The translations under genes and the position numbers were made by a program. From Dyadobacter sp. CY312 (GTDB lineage Bacteria; Bacteroidota; Bacteroidia; Cytophagales; Spirosomataceae): a DNA stretch of 64,000 nt. The notes under the pieces are model-generated. The model made no database searches and had not been told where the DNA came from. It saw only the letters and a list, made by a program, of their open reading frames with translations. The stretch covers positions 186,001 to 250,000 of the forward strand of contig NZ_JAJUXG010000013.1 of the NCBI RefSeq assembly GCF_021390535.1, in the 5' to 3' direction. Positions 1 to 8,404 of this stretch are shown piece after piece. The stretch's first letter is position 1; each line of letters opens with the position of its first letter.

Positions 1-218
1 GAAGATTTTTTTCGTCAGTCTGAATCAAAACCATTTGTTTTGTCTATTAAACTTATGGGCTATATATTCTTAATCGAAATACCACTATGAATTTTACTTC
101 ATCCGCGGTGCATAACTGGCGGATTTTCTTTGTAAGCCAGCAAAAATCCGGGGCCAGCTTCCCAGCCGGGTTTTTCAATCCGAAACGATAACATCCAAAG
201 CAACAACAATCCCAACTT

Positions 219-3200
219 ATGAAAAATAAATTACCATTATTACGAAGCTGGCGCACGGCTCCGCTCCTGAGATTACAATACACATTTATAATTTTGCTGA
301 CCAGCAGTTTGGCCGGCTTTGGACAAAATGTAGTAAGAGGAACCGTTTTTGACGAAAAAAATCAGGCGGTTGTTGGTGCTACCATTGCCATTAAATCAAC
401 CACTTCTGGAACGGTTACCGATGCAAACGGGAAATTCAGCATCTCCACTAGCAAAGCACTGCCCTTGACGCTTGCGGCGAGTTATCTGGGATACAAAACA
501 CAGGAAATCTCAACGGGAAACAGCTCTGAACCACTTCATATTCAGTTATCCGAAACCACCAATCAGCTGGACGAGACTGTTGTTGTTGGTTACACCACTT
601 CCAAAAGGTCGAGCTACACAGGATCGGTTGCCGTTGTGAACGCCAAAGACCTTGAAAACCTGCAAATTACCACCATAGGAAAAGCTTTGCAGGGAACAAT
701 ACCGGGACTACAATCCATCGCCTCGGCAGGACAGCCCGGAGCGGATGCCGAATTGTTTGTACGTGGCGTAGGTTCGGTAAATGCTTCAACAGCGCCGCTT
801 TATGTGGTTGACGGGATTCCGGGAGCCAATGCCAACAATTTAAATCCAAGAGATATTCAGTCTATCTCGGTATTGAAAGACGCAACAGCAAGTGCGCTTT
901 ATGGCTCGAGAGGTGCGAACGGAGTCATTGTTGTTACGACGAAATCGGGCTCACTGAACTCCAAACCGACTTTCAATTTCTCTGTCAACTACGGTTTTAC
1001 CGGTCGTGCCGTTAAAGATTATGAATATTTGTCGGCAAAAGATTATTACGAATTACAATGGGAAGCAATCCGCAACACGCAGGTAGACCAGGGCAAAACC
1101 GCCGAAGTAGCGGCACAATATGCGACGGATTATCTGGTGGATGGTTCACTTAAAGTCAACGTTTTCGGTCCGAACTTCCCGAAGCCGGTTGGGCTGGATG
1201 GAAGGTTGGTGGACGGTGCAACGGCACTCTGGAACGACGACTGGGGCAAGTCCATTTCACGCCCCGGTATTCGCCAGCAGTACGACCTGAGCATCAGTGG
1301 CGGAAGTGCCAATACCAAATATTTCCTTTCAGCGGGTTATCTGAATGAACAAGGGTGGATCAGAACTTCTGATTTCCGTCGATTCAATCTGCGTACCAAT
1401 TTACAGTCGAAAATAAACAACTGGCTTGATGCCGGAGCTACCGTTTCCTTGTCATCAGGTTTGCAAAAATCGCCAAACCAAAGCGACAGCAACACGGGAA
1501 ATTTCGCCAATTTCCAACGTTTGATATCCAACATTTACCCCGTTTACGAACGCAATGCGGACGGGACATTCATTTTGGATGAGCAGGGAAACAAGAGATG
1601 GGATTACGGAAGATATCGCCCGACAACGGCATCCAGCGGTTCCAACATTCTGGGTTCTGCTGAAAACGCGATCTCGGGCGACCAGACAGATGCGGTGCTG
1701 CTTGGAACCAATTTCACGCTTACATTTTTGCCAGGTTTGTTCATTAAAACCACTGCAAATGTGGATTACCGTGCCGGTACCTCGCACACCTACTCCCACT
1801 CCTATTACAGCACAGGGGTAATTACCGACGGTGCAGGAACAGCATCCAGAAGTTCGAGCCGTACACTGAACTACACCGTAAACAGTTTCCTGAATTATTC
1901 ATTAAACCTGGGCGCAAACCACGCATTGAGCCTGCTCGCAGGACCGGAAATTTATGTAAACAACAATTCTGAATTATCCGGAAGCCGCACTGGTTTTCAG
2001 GTTTTGGGAAAAACCGAACCATCTGCCGGTACACTCAGCGGCGTATTCAACGGAACGTCATCTGACTATCGACTTGCCAGCGGACTTGCCAAACTGGATT
2101 ATGATTACCTGGGACGTTATCACTTCTCGACCAGCTATCGCCGCGACGGGTCATCCCGATTCAGCAAACAAACCAGATGGGGAAATTTTTGGTCGGTTGG
2201 CGCTGCCTGGAATATCAAAGAAGAGGCATTTCTTAAAAATGTATCCAATCTGGATAACCTGAATCTGCGGGCAAGTTATGGAGCCCAGGGTAACGACAAT
2301 GTCGGAAACTATGCCTACGGAGGTTTCTATTCCATTTACAACAGTTTGGATAAACTTGGATTGCTACCGTCCGATCTTCCCACTCCGGATCTGAAATGGG
2401 AAACTAACCTCAATCTCAATTTTGGTGTTGACGTTGCCCTGTTCAATAACAGGATCGTAGCACAGCTGGATGTTTTCGATCGCCAGTCAAAAGACTTACT
2501 TTTCAACAAACCACTTTCACCATCAACCGGTTACAGTGGAATTGATGCCAATATCGGTTCACTAAGCAACAGAGGTATCGACGGACAAATCACTGGTGTA
2601 ATCATTCGCAACAAAGATTTCAGATGGAATGCCACCCTGAACTTTGGACACTACATCAACAAGATCACCAAGTTGCCTCAAAAAGAAATCCTGACGGGTT
2701 CCATTGGTCAATACGGAAATACCAAAAAGCTGGTTGAAGGCGGATCTATTTACGATTTCTACATCAAAGAATGGGCGGGCGTAAATCCGGCAAATGGCAA
2801 GGCAACCTGGTACAAAGACGTTTTAGATGAAAACAAAAATGTTACCGGCAGAACAACCACAGAAAACCAGACAGAAGCCACTCCTTACTTTCAGGGAAGC
2901 TCCCTACCCGATTTCTACGGCGGTTTTAACAACAGCATTTCTTACAAAAACTTCGATTTCTCATTCCTGCTGGCATATAGCATTGGCGGAAAAATATTTG
3001 ACGGAGACCAGCCGATGGTAACACATTTGGGCAATGCACCCGGTCGTGCCTGGTCGCAGGAAGCACTTAATCGATGGACGCCAGAGAACCCGAATACCGA
3101 ATACCCTCGCCTATCCTACGTCTCCGATGCCTGGAACACCATTCCTTCCACAAGATTCTTGTATGACGCTACCTACGCGAGGTTGAAAAATGTCGCCTTG

Positions 3201-3392
3201 TCCTACACATTGCCGCGTGGACTGGTATCCAAGCTGGCATTGAGCGATGTGAAGATACGGCTGGTTGGGGATAACCTTCTGACCTTTTACGGACACAAAG
3301 GATTGGATCCTGAGCAAAACATTTCCGGCTCTACTTTCTACCGTTATCCCGCACAAAAGTCATTCTCAGCAGTCTTAAATGTATCATTTTAA
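219..3392 (+). CDS. SusC/RagA-type TonB-linked outer-membrane protein
   Basis: This 1057-residue protein is a TonB-dependent outer-membrane transporter of the SusC/RagA family, which imports oligosaccharides or peptides with a SusD partner. A signal peptide ends near residue 35 (SLAGFGQ). A carboxypeptidase-regulatory-like domain (about 36-115, starting VVRGTVFDEKNQ) is followed by the TonB box region (LDETVVVGY, about 117) and a plug domain (about 130-245) with the family motifs GVGSVNASTAPLYVVDG and LKDATASALYGSRGANGV. The rest is the 22-strand barrel, ending in an aromatic-rich final strand. There is no N-terminal STN domain, so direct anti-sigma signalling is not indicated. The SusD partner overlaps its stop region. 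No glycoside hydrolase lies next to it on the right, so the substrate cannot be named. The family call is secure. Confidence 0.95.
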   Translation: MKNKLPLLRSWRTAPLLRLQYTFIILLTSSLAGFGQNVVRGTVFDEKNQAVVGATIAIKSTTSGTVTDANGKFSISTSKALPLTLAASYLGYKTQEISTGNSSEPLHIQLSETTNQLDETVVVGYTTSKRSSYTGSVAVVNAKDLENLQITTIGKALQGTIPGLQSIASAGQPGADAELFVRGVGSVNASTAPLYVVDGIPGANANNLNPRDIQSISVLKDATASALYGSRGANGVIVVTTKSGSLNSKPTFNFSVNYGFTGRAVKDYEYLSAKDYYELQWEAIRNTQVDQGKTAEVAAQYATDYLVDGSLKVNVFGPNFPKPVGLDGRLVDGATALWNDDWGKSISRPGIRQQYDLSISGGSANTKYFLSAGYLNEQGWIRTSDFRRFNLRTNLQSKINNWLDAGATVSLSSGLQKSPNQSDSNTGNFANFQRLISNIYPVYERNADGTFILDEQGNKRWDYGRYRPTTASSGSNILGSAENAISGDQTDAVLLGTNFTLTFLPGLFIKTTANVDYRAGTSHTYSHSYYSTGVITDGAGTASRSSSRTLNYTVNSFLNYSLNLGANHALSLLAGPEIYVNNNSELSGSRTGFQVLGKTEPSAGTLSGVFNGTSSDYRLASGLAKLDYDYLGRYHFSTSYRRDGSSRFSKQTRWGNFWSVGAAWNIKEEAFLKNVSNLDNLNLRASYGAQGNDNVGNYAYGGFYSIYNSLDKLGLLPSDLPTPDLKWETNLNLNFGVDVALFNNRIVAQLDVFDRQSKDLLFNKPLSPSTGYSGIDANIGSLSNRGIDGQITGVIIRNKDFRWNATLNFGHYINKITKLPQKEILTGSIGQYGNTKKLVEGGSIYDFYIKEWAGVNPANGKATWYKDVLDENKNVTGRTTTENQTEATPYFQGSSLPDFYGGFNNSISYKNFDFSFLLAYSIGGKIFDGDQPMVTHLGNAPGRAWSQEALNRWTPENPNTEYPRLSYVSDAWNTIPSTRFLYDATYARLKNVALSYTLPRGLVSKLALSDVKIRLVGDNLLTFYGHKGLDPEQNISGSTFYRYPAQKSFSAVLNVSF

Positions 3393-3411
3393 CTACAACT
3401 CTTATCAAACT

Positions 3412-4914
3412 ATGATACGGAAATTCAGTTATTTACTCGTTGCGCTTGCTTCATTTACTTCTTGCCGCGACGACTTTTTCGACACCGCTCCGGCGACACA
3501 AATTACCACTCCGGAAGTATTCTCCTCCGAGGCCAATATTGACGCATTCGTTAACGGCTCAATTCGCTTTTTGCTCGAAAACAGCACTTCTCAGGACAAT
3601 CCGGGTTTGCCCACCGTTTTTCTCACGCATGATGTAATGGGTGAAGATGCTTTTGCACGTGACGGACGTTACGGTTTCAGAGACTCCTACCCTTACCGCG
3701 ATCCGTTCGACAATACAACCCGCCGGGCACTCTTCTTCTGGACCTTACAGTACACGTCGATCGATCACAGCAACAATATTATTGCCAATGTCAAAATCGA
3801 CGAAACGAGCAAGGCAAGTTTGAAACACCTCAAAGGACAGGCGTATGCACTACGTGGGCACAATTACCTGAATCTGGTACGGCAATATCAGTTTACGTAC
3901 GTGAAGGATGCAAATGCGAAAGCCGTTCCGATTTACACAGAACCCACCACACCACTTACCGAACCCAAGCCACTTGCAACGGTGAAAGAAGTTTACGATC
4001 AGGTGATCAGCGATTTGACAGAAGCCGAAAAACTGCTGTCTGGATTTGAGCGTACTGTTAAAAACCGCCCTGATCTGAACGTGGTATACGGACTATTTGC
4101 CCGCACGTATCTGACTCAGGAAAAGTGGGATCTGGCGAGAGATTATGCTGCCAAAGCCCGCGTCGGCTATCCGATTATGACGCCGCAACAATACACCGAA
4201 GGATTCAGTGACGTCAGCAATTCTGAATGGATCTGGGGACACCCGCAAACGGTGACGCAGAATAAGGGAGGCTCGTCGTATCTGGCGTATATCGAAACGA
4301 CACCGTACGCAACAGATGCAACCGGAACGAACCTTTATTACGGCTACAACAGCATCATGCCGGATCCGAATTTCATCGCTTTATTTGACCCGGCAGATAT
4401 TCGTAAATCATTGTTCGAAATTGCCAAACAACCAACCGAGGCACTTTACAGAGGTTACCGCTACAAAAAATTCAGAAATAAATATCCCAACCATGAGGGG
4501 CATATTGTGCTGATGCGTTCGTCAGAACAACTGCTGATTGAAGCGGAAAGCGAAGCGAGATTGGGCAATCTTCCGGCAGCAATAGAAACGCTGAATGAAC
4601 TGAGACGTAAAAGAAACCTGGCTGATTTGCCGGCCGGACTTGATAAAAACGGTTTGATCGAAGAGATTTTACTGGAACGCCGCAAAGAACTTTGGGGCGA
4701 AGGTTTCCGTCTGTACGACATCCTGAGAACCCAAACCGCACCTGTAAGAAAGGAAACAACCGAGAAGTTTGTAGATACCCGTGGAAACACGGTCAACGTT
4801 TTGGGACATTGGATCACCAAATTCCCCGACGGAACGGCACTGGTTCCCAACAGTAAATACTACCTCTTCCCGATCCCGTTGAACGAGATCAACAACAATC
4901 CAAATCTGCAATAG
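3412..4914 (+). CDS. SusD/RagB-type nutrient-binding lipoprotein
   Basis: The product (500 residues from this start) is the surface lipoprotein that forms a lid on the SusC channel and captures the substrate. The N-terminus MIRKFSYLLVALASFTSC is a lipoprotein signal with Cys18 as lipid attachment site, followed by acidic residues as in surface-exported Bacteroidota lipoproteins. The start at 3412 is preferred over an in-frame ATG at 3379, which lies inside the upstream gene and would place hydrophilic residues before the signal. The body has the TPR-like helices of the family, and the C-terminal third carries the typical LRRKRNL and ERRKELWGEGFRLYDILR stretches. It lies 19 bp after the susC stop and is followed by a strong terminator, so the two genes form a complete transcription unit. 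Confidence 0.93.
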   Translation: MIRKFSYLLVALASFTSCRDDFFDTAPATQITTPEVFSSEANIDAFVNGSIRFLLENSTSQDNPGLPTVFLTHDVMGEDAFARDGRYGFRDSYPYRDPFDNTTRRALFFWTLQYTSIDHSNNIIANVKIDETSKASLKHLKGQAYALRGHNYLNLVRQYQFTYVKDANAKAVPIYTEPTTPLTEPKPLATVKEVYDQVISDLTEAEKLLSGFERTVKNRPDLNVVYGLFARTYLTQEKWDLARDYAAKARVGYPIMTPQQYTEGFSDVSNSEWIWGHPQTVTQNKGGSSYLAYIETTPYATDATGTNLYYGYNSIMPDPNFIALFDPADIRKSLFEIAKQPTEALYRGYRYKKFRNKYPNHEGHIVLMRSSEQLLIEAESEARLGNLPAAIETLNELRRKRNLADLPAGLDKNGLIEEILLERRKELWGEGFRLYDILRTQTAPVRKETTEKFVDTRGNTVNVLGHWITKFPDGTALVPNSKYYLFPIPLNEINNNPNLQ

Positions 4915-4934
4915 ATGTGTATTGTTAGCGTGCG

Positions 4935-4976
4935 AAAAGCCCTGTAAATCTTTGATTTGCGGGGCTTTTTTTTTTA
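4935..4976 (+). terminator. Rho-independent terminator of the SusC/SusD unit
   Basis: The stem pairs AAAAGCCC-TGTAAATC with GATTTGC-GGGGCTTTT around a TTT loop and is followed by a run of about ten T. It begins about 20 bp after the SusD stop. Confidence 0.85.
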
Positions 4977-4997
4977 AAATCACCTTGTTCTGGAAGC

Positions 4998-5430
4998 ACA
5001 AGACGTTCCTATGGAACGTAGCCGGATTAGGTAGGTTGGCTATTTCTACCAACAAGACGTCCCGATGGGGACGTTTCGTTGACGGTCCACCGTGCGGTAG
5101 TAAAGTAATGAAATAAATTAAGGGACGTCCCGATAGGGACGTTTTGTCGGTAGTAATAACGTGATTAAATCATAAAGCGCCGTTCCGTGGGAACGGTTTG
5201 TGAGAAATACGATAGTGTGAGATCTATCATAGAAAAGTATTCATAATGCGCGCCAAATGCACCAGCATCGGCGAAGGCAGATCCGCGTAATCACAAGACG
5301 TTCCTACGGAACGAAGCCGGATTAGGTAGATTGGCTATTCTACCGACCAGACGTCCCGATGGGGACGTTTCGTTGGTAGTAATAACGTGATCAAATCATA
5401 AACCACCGTTCCGTAGGAACGGTTTGTGGA
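4998..5430. repeat. Cluster of palindromic intergenic repeats
   Basis: About 430 bp of non-coding DNA hold two related copies of a composite repeat. Each contains short hyphenated palindromes of three kinds: an ACGTTCC/GGAACGT type (5003-5019; shortened at 5299-5313), ACGTCCC-GATG-GGGACGT (5057-5074, 5351-5368, variant at 5125-5142) and CCGTTCC-GTR-GGAACGG (5180-5196, 5406-5422). The sequences between the palindromes are also conserved, for example GCCGGATTAGGTAG at 5021-5034 and 5315-5328, and GGTAGTAATAACGTGAT at 5149-5165 and 5375-5391. The arrangement resembles REP/BIME-like elements that are non-autonomous and often depend on a Y1 transposase elsewhere. No transposase or ORF is present here. 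The cluster lies between the SusD terminator and the 3' end of the convergent AlkD-like gene. Confidence 0.8.
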
Positions 5431-5451
5431 AATACAATCATTTAAAAACCG

Positions 5452-6315
5452 CTACTTCCCAATTGTTCTCAGTGCTTTTCTGATGATGTAGCTCGTTTCT
5501 TTTGATTGGCTTTGCTGCTTCCAACTGGCGCACAAATTCTTTACGAATTCTGGCTGCGTTTTGCTAGCATCGTTCAGCCAATTTCCTACGCTATCCTGCA
5601 CATATCTCGAATTGTCGGATTTCAGCGGTTCCAGAATGATAAGCCCCTGCGCCGGATCCTGTTTCAATGTTTCAATGTGCGCACACCACACGCCTCTGGG
5701 TCTGGTTGCTTCGCTTACAAACCTTCTCACATTTTCATCCTCGTTATTGGTCCATGCGGATAACAGCGACAAACTTTCACTTAAATTTCCGGCTATGCTT
5801 TCGCGCACCGCCATCCAGCAAATTTCACGAACCCCAAAATGCTTGTCGGCGGCAAAGGCCTGGATTTGTTTTAGCTTCTCGTTTATACTCAAATTGTTGT
5901 TCTTCCCAATCGTATAAGTAGCCCAACACCGAACCAGGTCTGACGGATGCCGGGCCAGGATATCCAGCAATTCAAAGTCTGTGTTTTCAATAGATTGCTG
6001 CAACAGCCCTACTCCTATTGCCTCATTAATGGTATTAACGGTTTGTTTGTTCAATCCATCAACACATTTCAGTACGTAACTTAGGTAGTCATTCCTGCCA
6101 GATTCAGCCAATACATTTTTAAGCAGTTCTCGTTGGTCTACCGCCAACCATTCCACCAAATTAGCAGTTTGAATCACTCCCTTGTTGAGCTGTACCAATA
6201 TTTCAACAGGAATATCCTTGGTTGAACGAGCGCCTTTGCGTTTTTCTTCTATCATATATCTTGCTAATATTTCTGCATGCCTGCTATCTGCATCCATAAT
6301 TTTGCAGGTAGCCAT
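5452..6315 (-). CDS. AlkD-like DNA alkylation repair protein (HEAT-repeat)
   Basis: The 287-residue product matches the DNA alkylation repair (AlkD/AlkC-like) superfamily: all-helical HEAT-like repeats that excise or bind alkylated bases in DNA. Typical stretches are KDIPVEILVQLNKGVIQTANLVEWL near the N-terminus, FGVREICWMAVRE in the middle, and VRRFVSEATRPRGVWCAHI followed by SRYVQDSVGNWLND near the C-terminus. The open frame extends upstream to 6423, but that would overlap the operator-like inverted repeat at 6414-6436 shared with the divergent HxlR gene, so the ATG at 6315 (or 6297) is preferred. Control by the adjacent HxlR regulator is inferred from the divergent arrangement. Catalytic activity cannot be told from sequence because the family also has non-glycosylase members. 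Confidence 0.85.
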   Translation of the reverse strand: MATCKIMDADSRHAEILARYMIEEKRKGARSTKDIPVEILVQLNKGVIQTANLVEWLAVDQRELLKNVLAESGRNDYLSYVLKCVDGLNKQTVNTINEAIGVGLLQQSIENTDFELLDILARHPSDLVRCWATYTIGKNNNLSINEKLKQIQAFAADKHFGVREICWMAVRESIAGNLSESLSLLSAWTNNEDENVRRFVSEATRPRGVWCAHIETLKQDPAQGLIILEPLKSDNSRYVQDSVGNWLNDASKTQPEFVKNLCASWKQQSQSKETSYIIRKALRTIGK

Positions 6316-6413
6316 ACTGTCCCGCGCGACTACAAATACAACAGGAACGGGAAGGATATTCTCCTTATTTTTGCGAATGTCAGGAAGGTATATGGAATAA
6401 ACAATAGCGCATA

Positions 6414-6436
6414 TTTTTATCACATAGGGATAAAAA
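6414..6436. promoter_or_regulatory. Operator-like inverted repeat between AlkD-like and HxlR genes
   Basis: TTTTTATC (6414-6421) is repeated in inverse as GATAAAAA (6429-6436) with a 7-bp spacer. The overlapping 15-mer at 6420-6434 (TCACATAGGGATAAA) occurs again, exactly and in inverse orientation, at 8322-8336 between the second HxlR gene and the dehydrogenase. The position 10 bp before the HxlR start suggests autoregulation and control of the divergent repair gene. Confidence 0.55.
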
Positions 6437-6446
6437 AGTCAATTAT

Positions 6447-6797
6447 ATGAAACCAGCACCACGAGCCATAGAAGAGAAAATCTGTCCGTTAGAAATAGCA
6501 GTTAATTCCATCAGCGGAAAGTGGAAAATCCCGATCGTGTGGCGGATAAACGAGGGAGAAAAACGTCCCAGTGAAATGTTACGAGGAATTGCCAAGGTTG
6601 ATAGACGGGTTTTAAACCAGCAGTTGAATGAAATGGTAACGGACGGAATTTTGACAAAACAATCATTCAACGAGCTTCCTCCCAGAGTGGAATACTCACT
6701 CACAGAAACAGGTAAAAAACTTGTTGAAGTTCTTTGGCAACTCAATGATTGGGGAAAATTGCTTGTATCCGAAAAAAGTCAATTTCCTGTTAATTAA
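6447..6797 (+). CDS. HxlR-family transcriptional regulator (first of three)
   Basis: This 116-residue winged helix-turn-helix protein belongs to the HxlR/YodB family, small dimeric regulators that often respond to reactive electrophiles such as quinones, diamide or aldehydes through cysteines. Family signatures are CPLEIAVNSISGKWKIPIVW at the N-terminus, RPSEMLRGIAKVDRRVLNQQLNEM for the recognition region and RVEYSLTETGKKL for the wing. One cysteine sits in the family position just before the first helix (residue 13). It is divergent from the AlkD-like gene, with an inverted repeat between them, and co-directional with the phosphatase gene that follows 57 bp later. The ligand is unknown. Confidence 0.92.
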   Translation: MKPAPRAIEEKICPLEIAVNSISGKWKIPIVWRINEGEKRPSEMLRGIAKVDRRVLNQQLNEMVTDGILTKQSFNELPPRVEYSLTETGKKLVEVLWQLNDWGKLLVSEKSQFPVN

Positions 6798-6854
6798 TGC
6801 CGTTCACCGAAATTCGAAACAGAATGTTTTCTTTGTTCCCTAATCCATTTTCCG

Positions 6855-7373
6855 ATGAAAACTCACCTATTCCGATTTCTGCTGTTGACATGCCTCACCT
6901 TGGGTTCTTTACAAAGCTTATTGGCGCAGGATTTACCTGTGCGTATTTTTTTGATGCGACATGCGCAGAAGGCGGTCGATGGCACCAGGGATCCTGAGCT
7001 TTCGCAGAAAGGAATGAAAATGGCATCCACGCTGGATTCGCTACTTAAAGACGTTAAAGTAAACGCTGTATTTTCCACACCGTACAAAAGAACAAAAATG
7101 ACGGCAAACGGTATTGCAATTCGCAATACTGTAACCATCCGGGATTATGATCCATTCAAAGTAAGGTCGTTGTTGACACAAATTGATCAGGAACCTCTTG
7201 AAAATATCGTTGTGATCGGTCATGGCAATACGGTTCCGGAATTTATTAATACGCTGGTGTCCGGTGCCAGTTTGGAAGTGATGGAGGAAAGCGATTACGG
7301 TAAACTTTTTGTCATCCATTATTACAAAAACCAGCCGCAGAGAAACAACTATTTTGTACTCAATATTAATTGA
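6855..7373 (+). CDS. Exported SixA-like histidine phosphatase
   Basis: This 172-residue protein has a signal peptide (about 1-24, ending SLLAQ) and a compact histidine-phosphatase domain of branch 1. The catalytic motif is MRHAQKA near residues 34-40, an RHxxK variant of the RHG motif as in SixA-type phosphatases; the second histidine is in VVIGHGN near 123. The protein should act in the periplasm or at the cell surface on an unknown phosphoester. It follows the HxlR gene by 57 bp on the same strand and may be in its transcription unit. An in-frame extension is not possible because the ORF starts at this ATG. Confidence 0.85.
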   Translation: MKTHLFRFLLLTCLTLGSLQSLLAQDLPVRIFLMRHAQKAVDGTRDPELSQKGMKMASTLDSLLKDVKVNAVFSTPYKRTKMTANGIAIRNTVTIRDYDPFKVRSLLTQIDQEPLENIVVIGHGNTVPEFINTLVSGASLEVMEESDYGKLFVIHYYKNQPQRNNYFVLNIN

Positions 7374-7408
7374 TATGAAACGTACTTACGGAATCATTAC
7401 GAATTAAA

Positions 7409-7666
7409 AAGGTTTCGTTGCTTAACTCCTATTTAAAAGACAAAGCAGATTATACAGTGCCGGAACGTGGCCTGGCCATCTGGATACAGCCTAAACAAAA
7501 ACAGGATTGGTCACAGATCAGCGAAAAGATGGCTTCAAGCGGGATCAAAATTCTGCCACCAGATCATTACAGTAATGATTCTTCGAATAACGGCATCAGG
7601 TTGGGGTACGGTTCCCTTTCAGAAACAGACCTTAAAGAAGGAATAATGCTTTTAGCAAGGCACCTG
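7409..7666 (+). pseudogene. Remnant of a MocR-type PLP-dependent regulator (C-terminal end only)
   Basis: About 85 codons translate to the C-terminal end of MocR/PdxR-type (GntR-aminotransferase fusion) regulators: TVPERGLAIWIQP corresponds to the family P-x-GGLAVWV segment, followed by a GIKILPPDHY segment and IRLGYGSLSETDLKEGIMLLA, which matches the terminal RLGFASLxExxIxxGVxxLA. There is a stop codon upstream in the frame, no ATG and no helix-turn-helix or PLP lysine region, so the gene is 5'-truncated. After about 7666 the frame runs into unrelated sequence up to 7837. The stretch 7667-7916 contains no supported gene. The remnant suggests that a regulator plus its target was lost here. 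Confidence 0.65.
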
Positions 7667-7916
7667 GTTTCGCTATGCTCATTTTTCCAGGGCGTATGCT
7701 ACGGATTCATGTTCCCTGGATATTGTTTTTGGAATAATGTACAGCAAATTTTGGAAGGAACGGGTGACGGCAATGCTGATATGGACGATATTCCCGAAAG
7801 AACCAGGGCTAATTCCGGTTCGTGTTATCTCGCTTAGACAACCATATCCGAAGTTGCTGGAGATAACCACACGGTTTCGAACAAAACAGGAAATCCATCG
7901 CCCCACATCTGATTTG

Positions 7917-8276
7917 CTAAGACCCGATGTTTTTAAGAATGAGCGTCCGCAAACGCTGGTCGTTTGCATCCCCCCACTGCCCTATCGCACCAATGACGGG
8001 AATTAATGATTTTCCGAAATCGGTGAGGTAATATTCCACTTTTGGCGGGACCACGGGGTAAATTATTTTGCCTACCAGCTCATGGTTTTCGAGTTCTTTC
8101 AACTGTACATTGAGCACGCGCCGGGATGCCCCCGGAATCTTCCGTTGCAGCTCGCTGGGACGTTGAAAGCCTTCGTTGATAAACCACAAAAGGCGTATTT
8201 TCCACTTACCATAAAGCACTTCGCCAATCAGGTCGAGTCCGCAGTTAAGGTCGGGCAATGTTTTTCTTTCGTACAT
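7917..8276 (-). CDS. HxlR-family transcriptional regulator (second of three)
   Basis: This 119-residue winged-helix regulator carries the HxlR signatures LIGEVLYGKWKIRLLWFI, RPSELQRKIPGASRRVLNVQ and KVEYYLTDFGKSL. One cysteine (residue 12, LNCGLDL) lies at the usual sensor position. It is divergent from the dehydrogenase gene, with a nearly perfect 22-bp palindrome between them, so it very likely controls that gene and itself. Its promoter (TTG-N20-TATATTTG) would start transcription at or within a few bases of the ATG, suggesting a leaderless or nearly leaderless mRNA. It is about as similar to the first HxlR protein as expected of paralogues. Confidence 0.92.
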   Translation of the reverse strand: MYERKTLPDLNCGLDLIGEVLYGKWKIRLLWFINEGFQRPSELQRKIPGASRRVLNVQLKELENHELVGKIIYPVVPPKVEYYLTDFGKSLIPVIGAIGQWGDANDQRLRTLILKNIGS

Positions 8277-8280
8277 ATTG

Positions 8281-8311
8281 CAAATATAAACATATGCGTC
8301 TGATTGCTCAA
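8281..8311 (-). promoter_or_regulatory. Bacteroidota-type promoter of the second HxlR gene
   Basis: On the minus strand TTG (8311-8309), a 20-bp spacer and TATATTTG (8288-8281) fit the Bacteroidota housekeeping consensus TTTG-N19-21-TAnnTTTG. The last G of the -7 box is only 5 bp from the start codon. Confidence 0.55.
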
Positions 8312-8336
8312 TAGGGCTAAATTTATCCCTATGTGA
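8311..8336. promoter_or_regulatory. HxlR operator candidate with shared 15-mer
   Basis: A 22-bp palindrome at 8311-8332 (ATAGGGcTAAA / TTTAtCCCTAT) has a single mismatched pair. It overlaps the -33 element of the HxlR promoter and lies upstream of the dehydrogenase promoter. Bases 8322-8336 are the exact reverse complement of 6420-6434 upstream of the first HxlR gene. Confidence 0.6.
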
Positions 8337-8351
8337 ATCGTATGTCCGTAC

Positions 8352-8382
8352 TTGCCGGCAATGGTCATACTGCCGAAATTTG
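8352..8382 (+). promoter_or_regulatory. Candidate promoter of the dehydrogenase gene
   Basis: TTG at 8352-8354, a 20-bp spacer and GAAATTTG at 8375-8382 resemble TTTG-N20-TAnnTTTG with one mismatch. A start of transcription near 8388 leaves a leader of about 17 bases before the ATG at 8405 and argues against the upstream in-frame starts at 8333 and 8342. Confidence 0.4.
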
Positions 8383-8404
8383 TACTGAACAAAACGGAAA
8401 AGTG

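Noticed and set aside
53..283. 76-codon minus-strand frame over the SusC start
   Set aside because: Composition is not protein-like and it overlaps the SusC signal peptide on the other strand.
219..4914. A full polysaccharide utilisation locus
   Set aside because: Only the SusC/SusD pair is visible; no glycoside hydrolase, sulfatase or regulator adjoins it on the right, and the left side is outside the window.
4461..5055. Minus-strand frames opposite SusD
   Set aside because: They are shadows of the SusD gene with no family resemblance.
4998..5430. CRISPR-like look of short palindromic repeats
   Set aside because: The repeats are of different types, irregularly spaced, with conserved spacers and no cas genes. 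They fit REP-like elements better.
7737..8006. 89-codon plus-strand frame
   Set aside because: It overlaps the 3' end of the HxlR gene and the amino-acid pattern does not look like a protein. It may be debris of the truncated locus.
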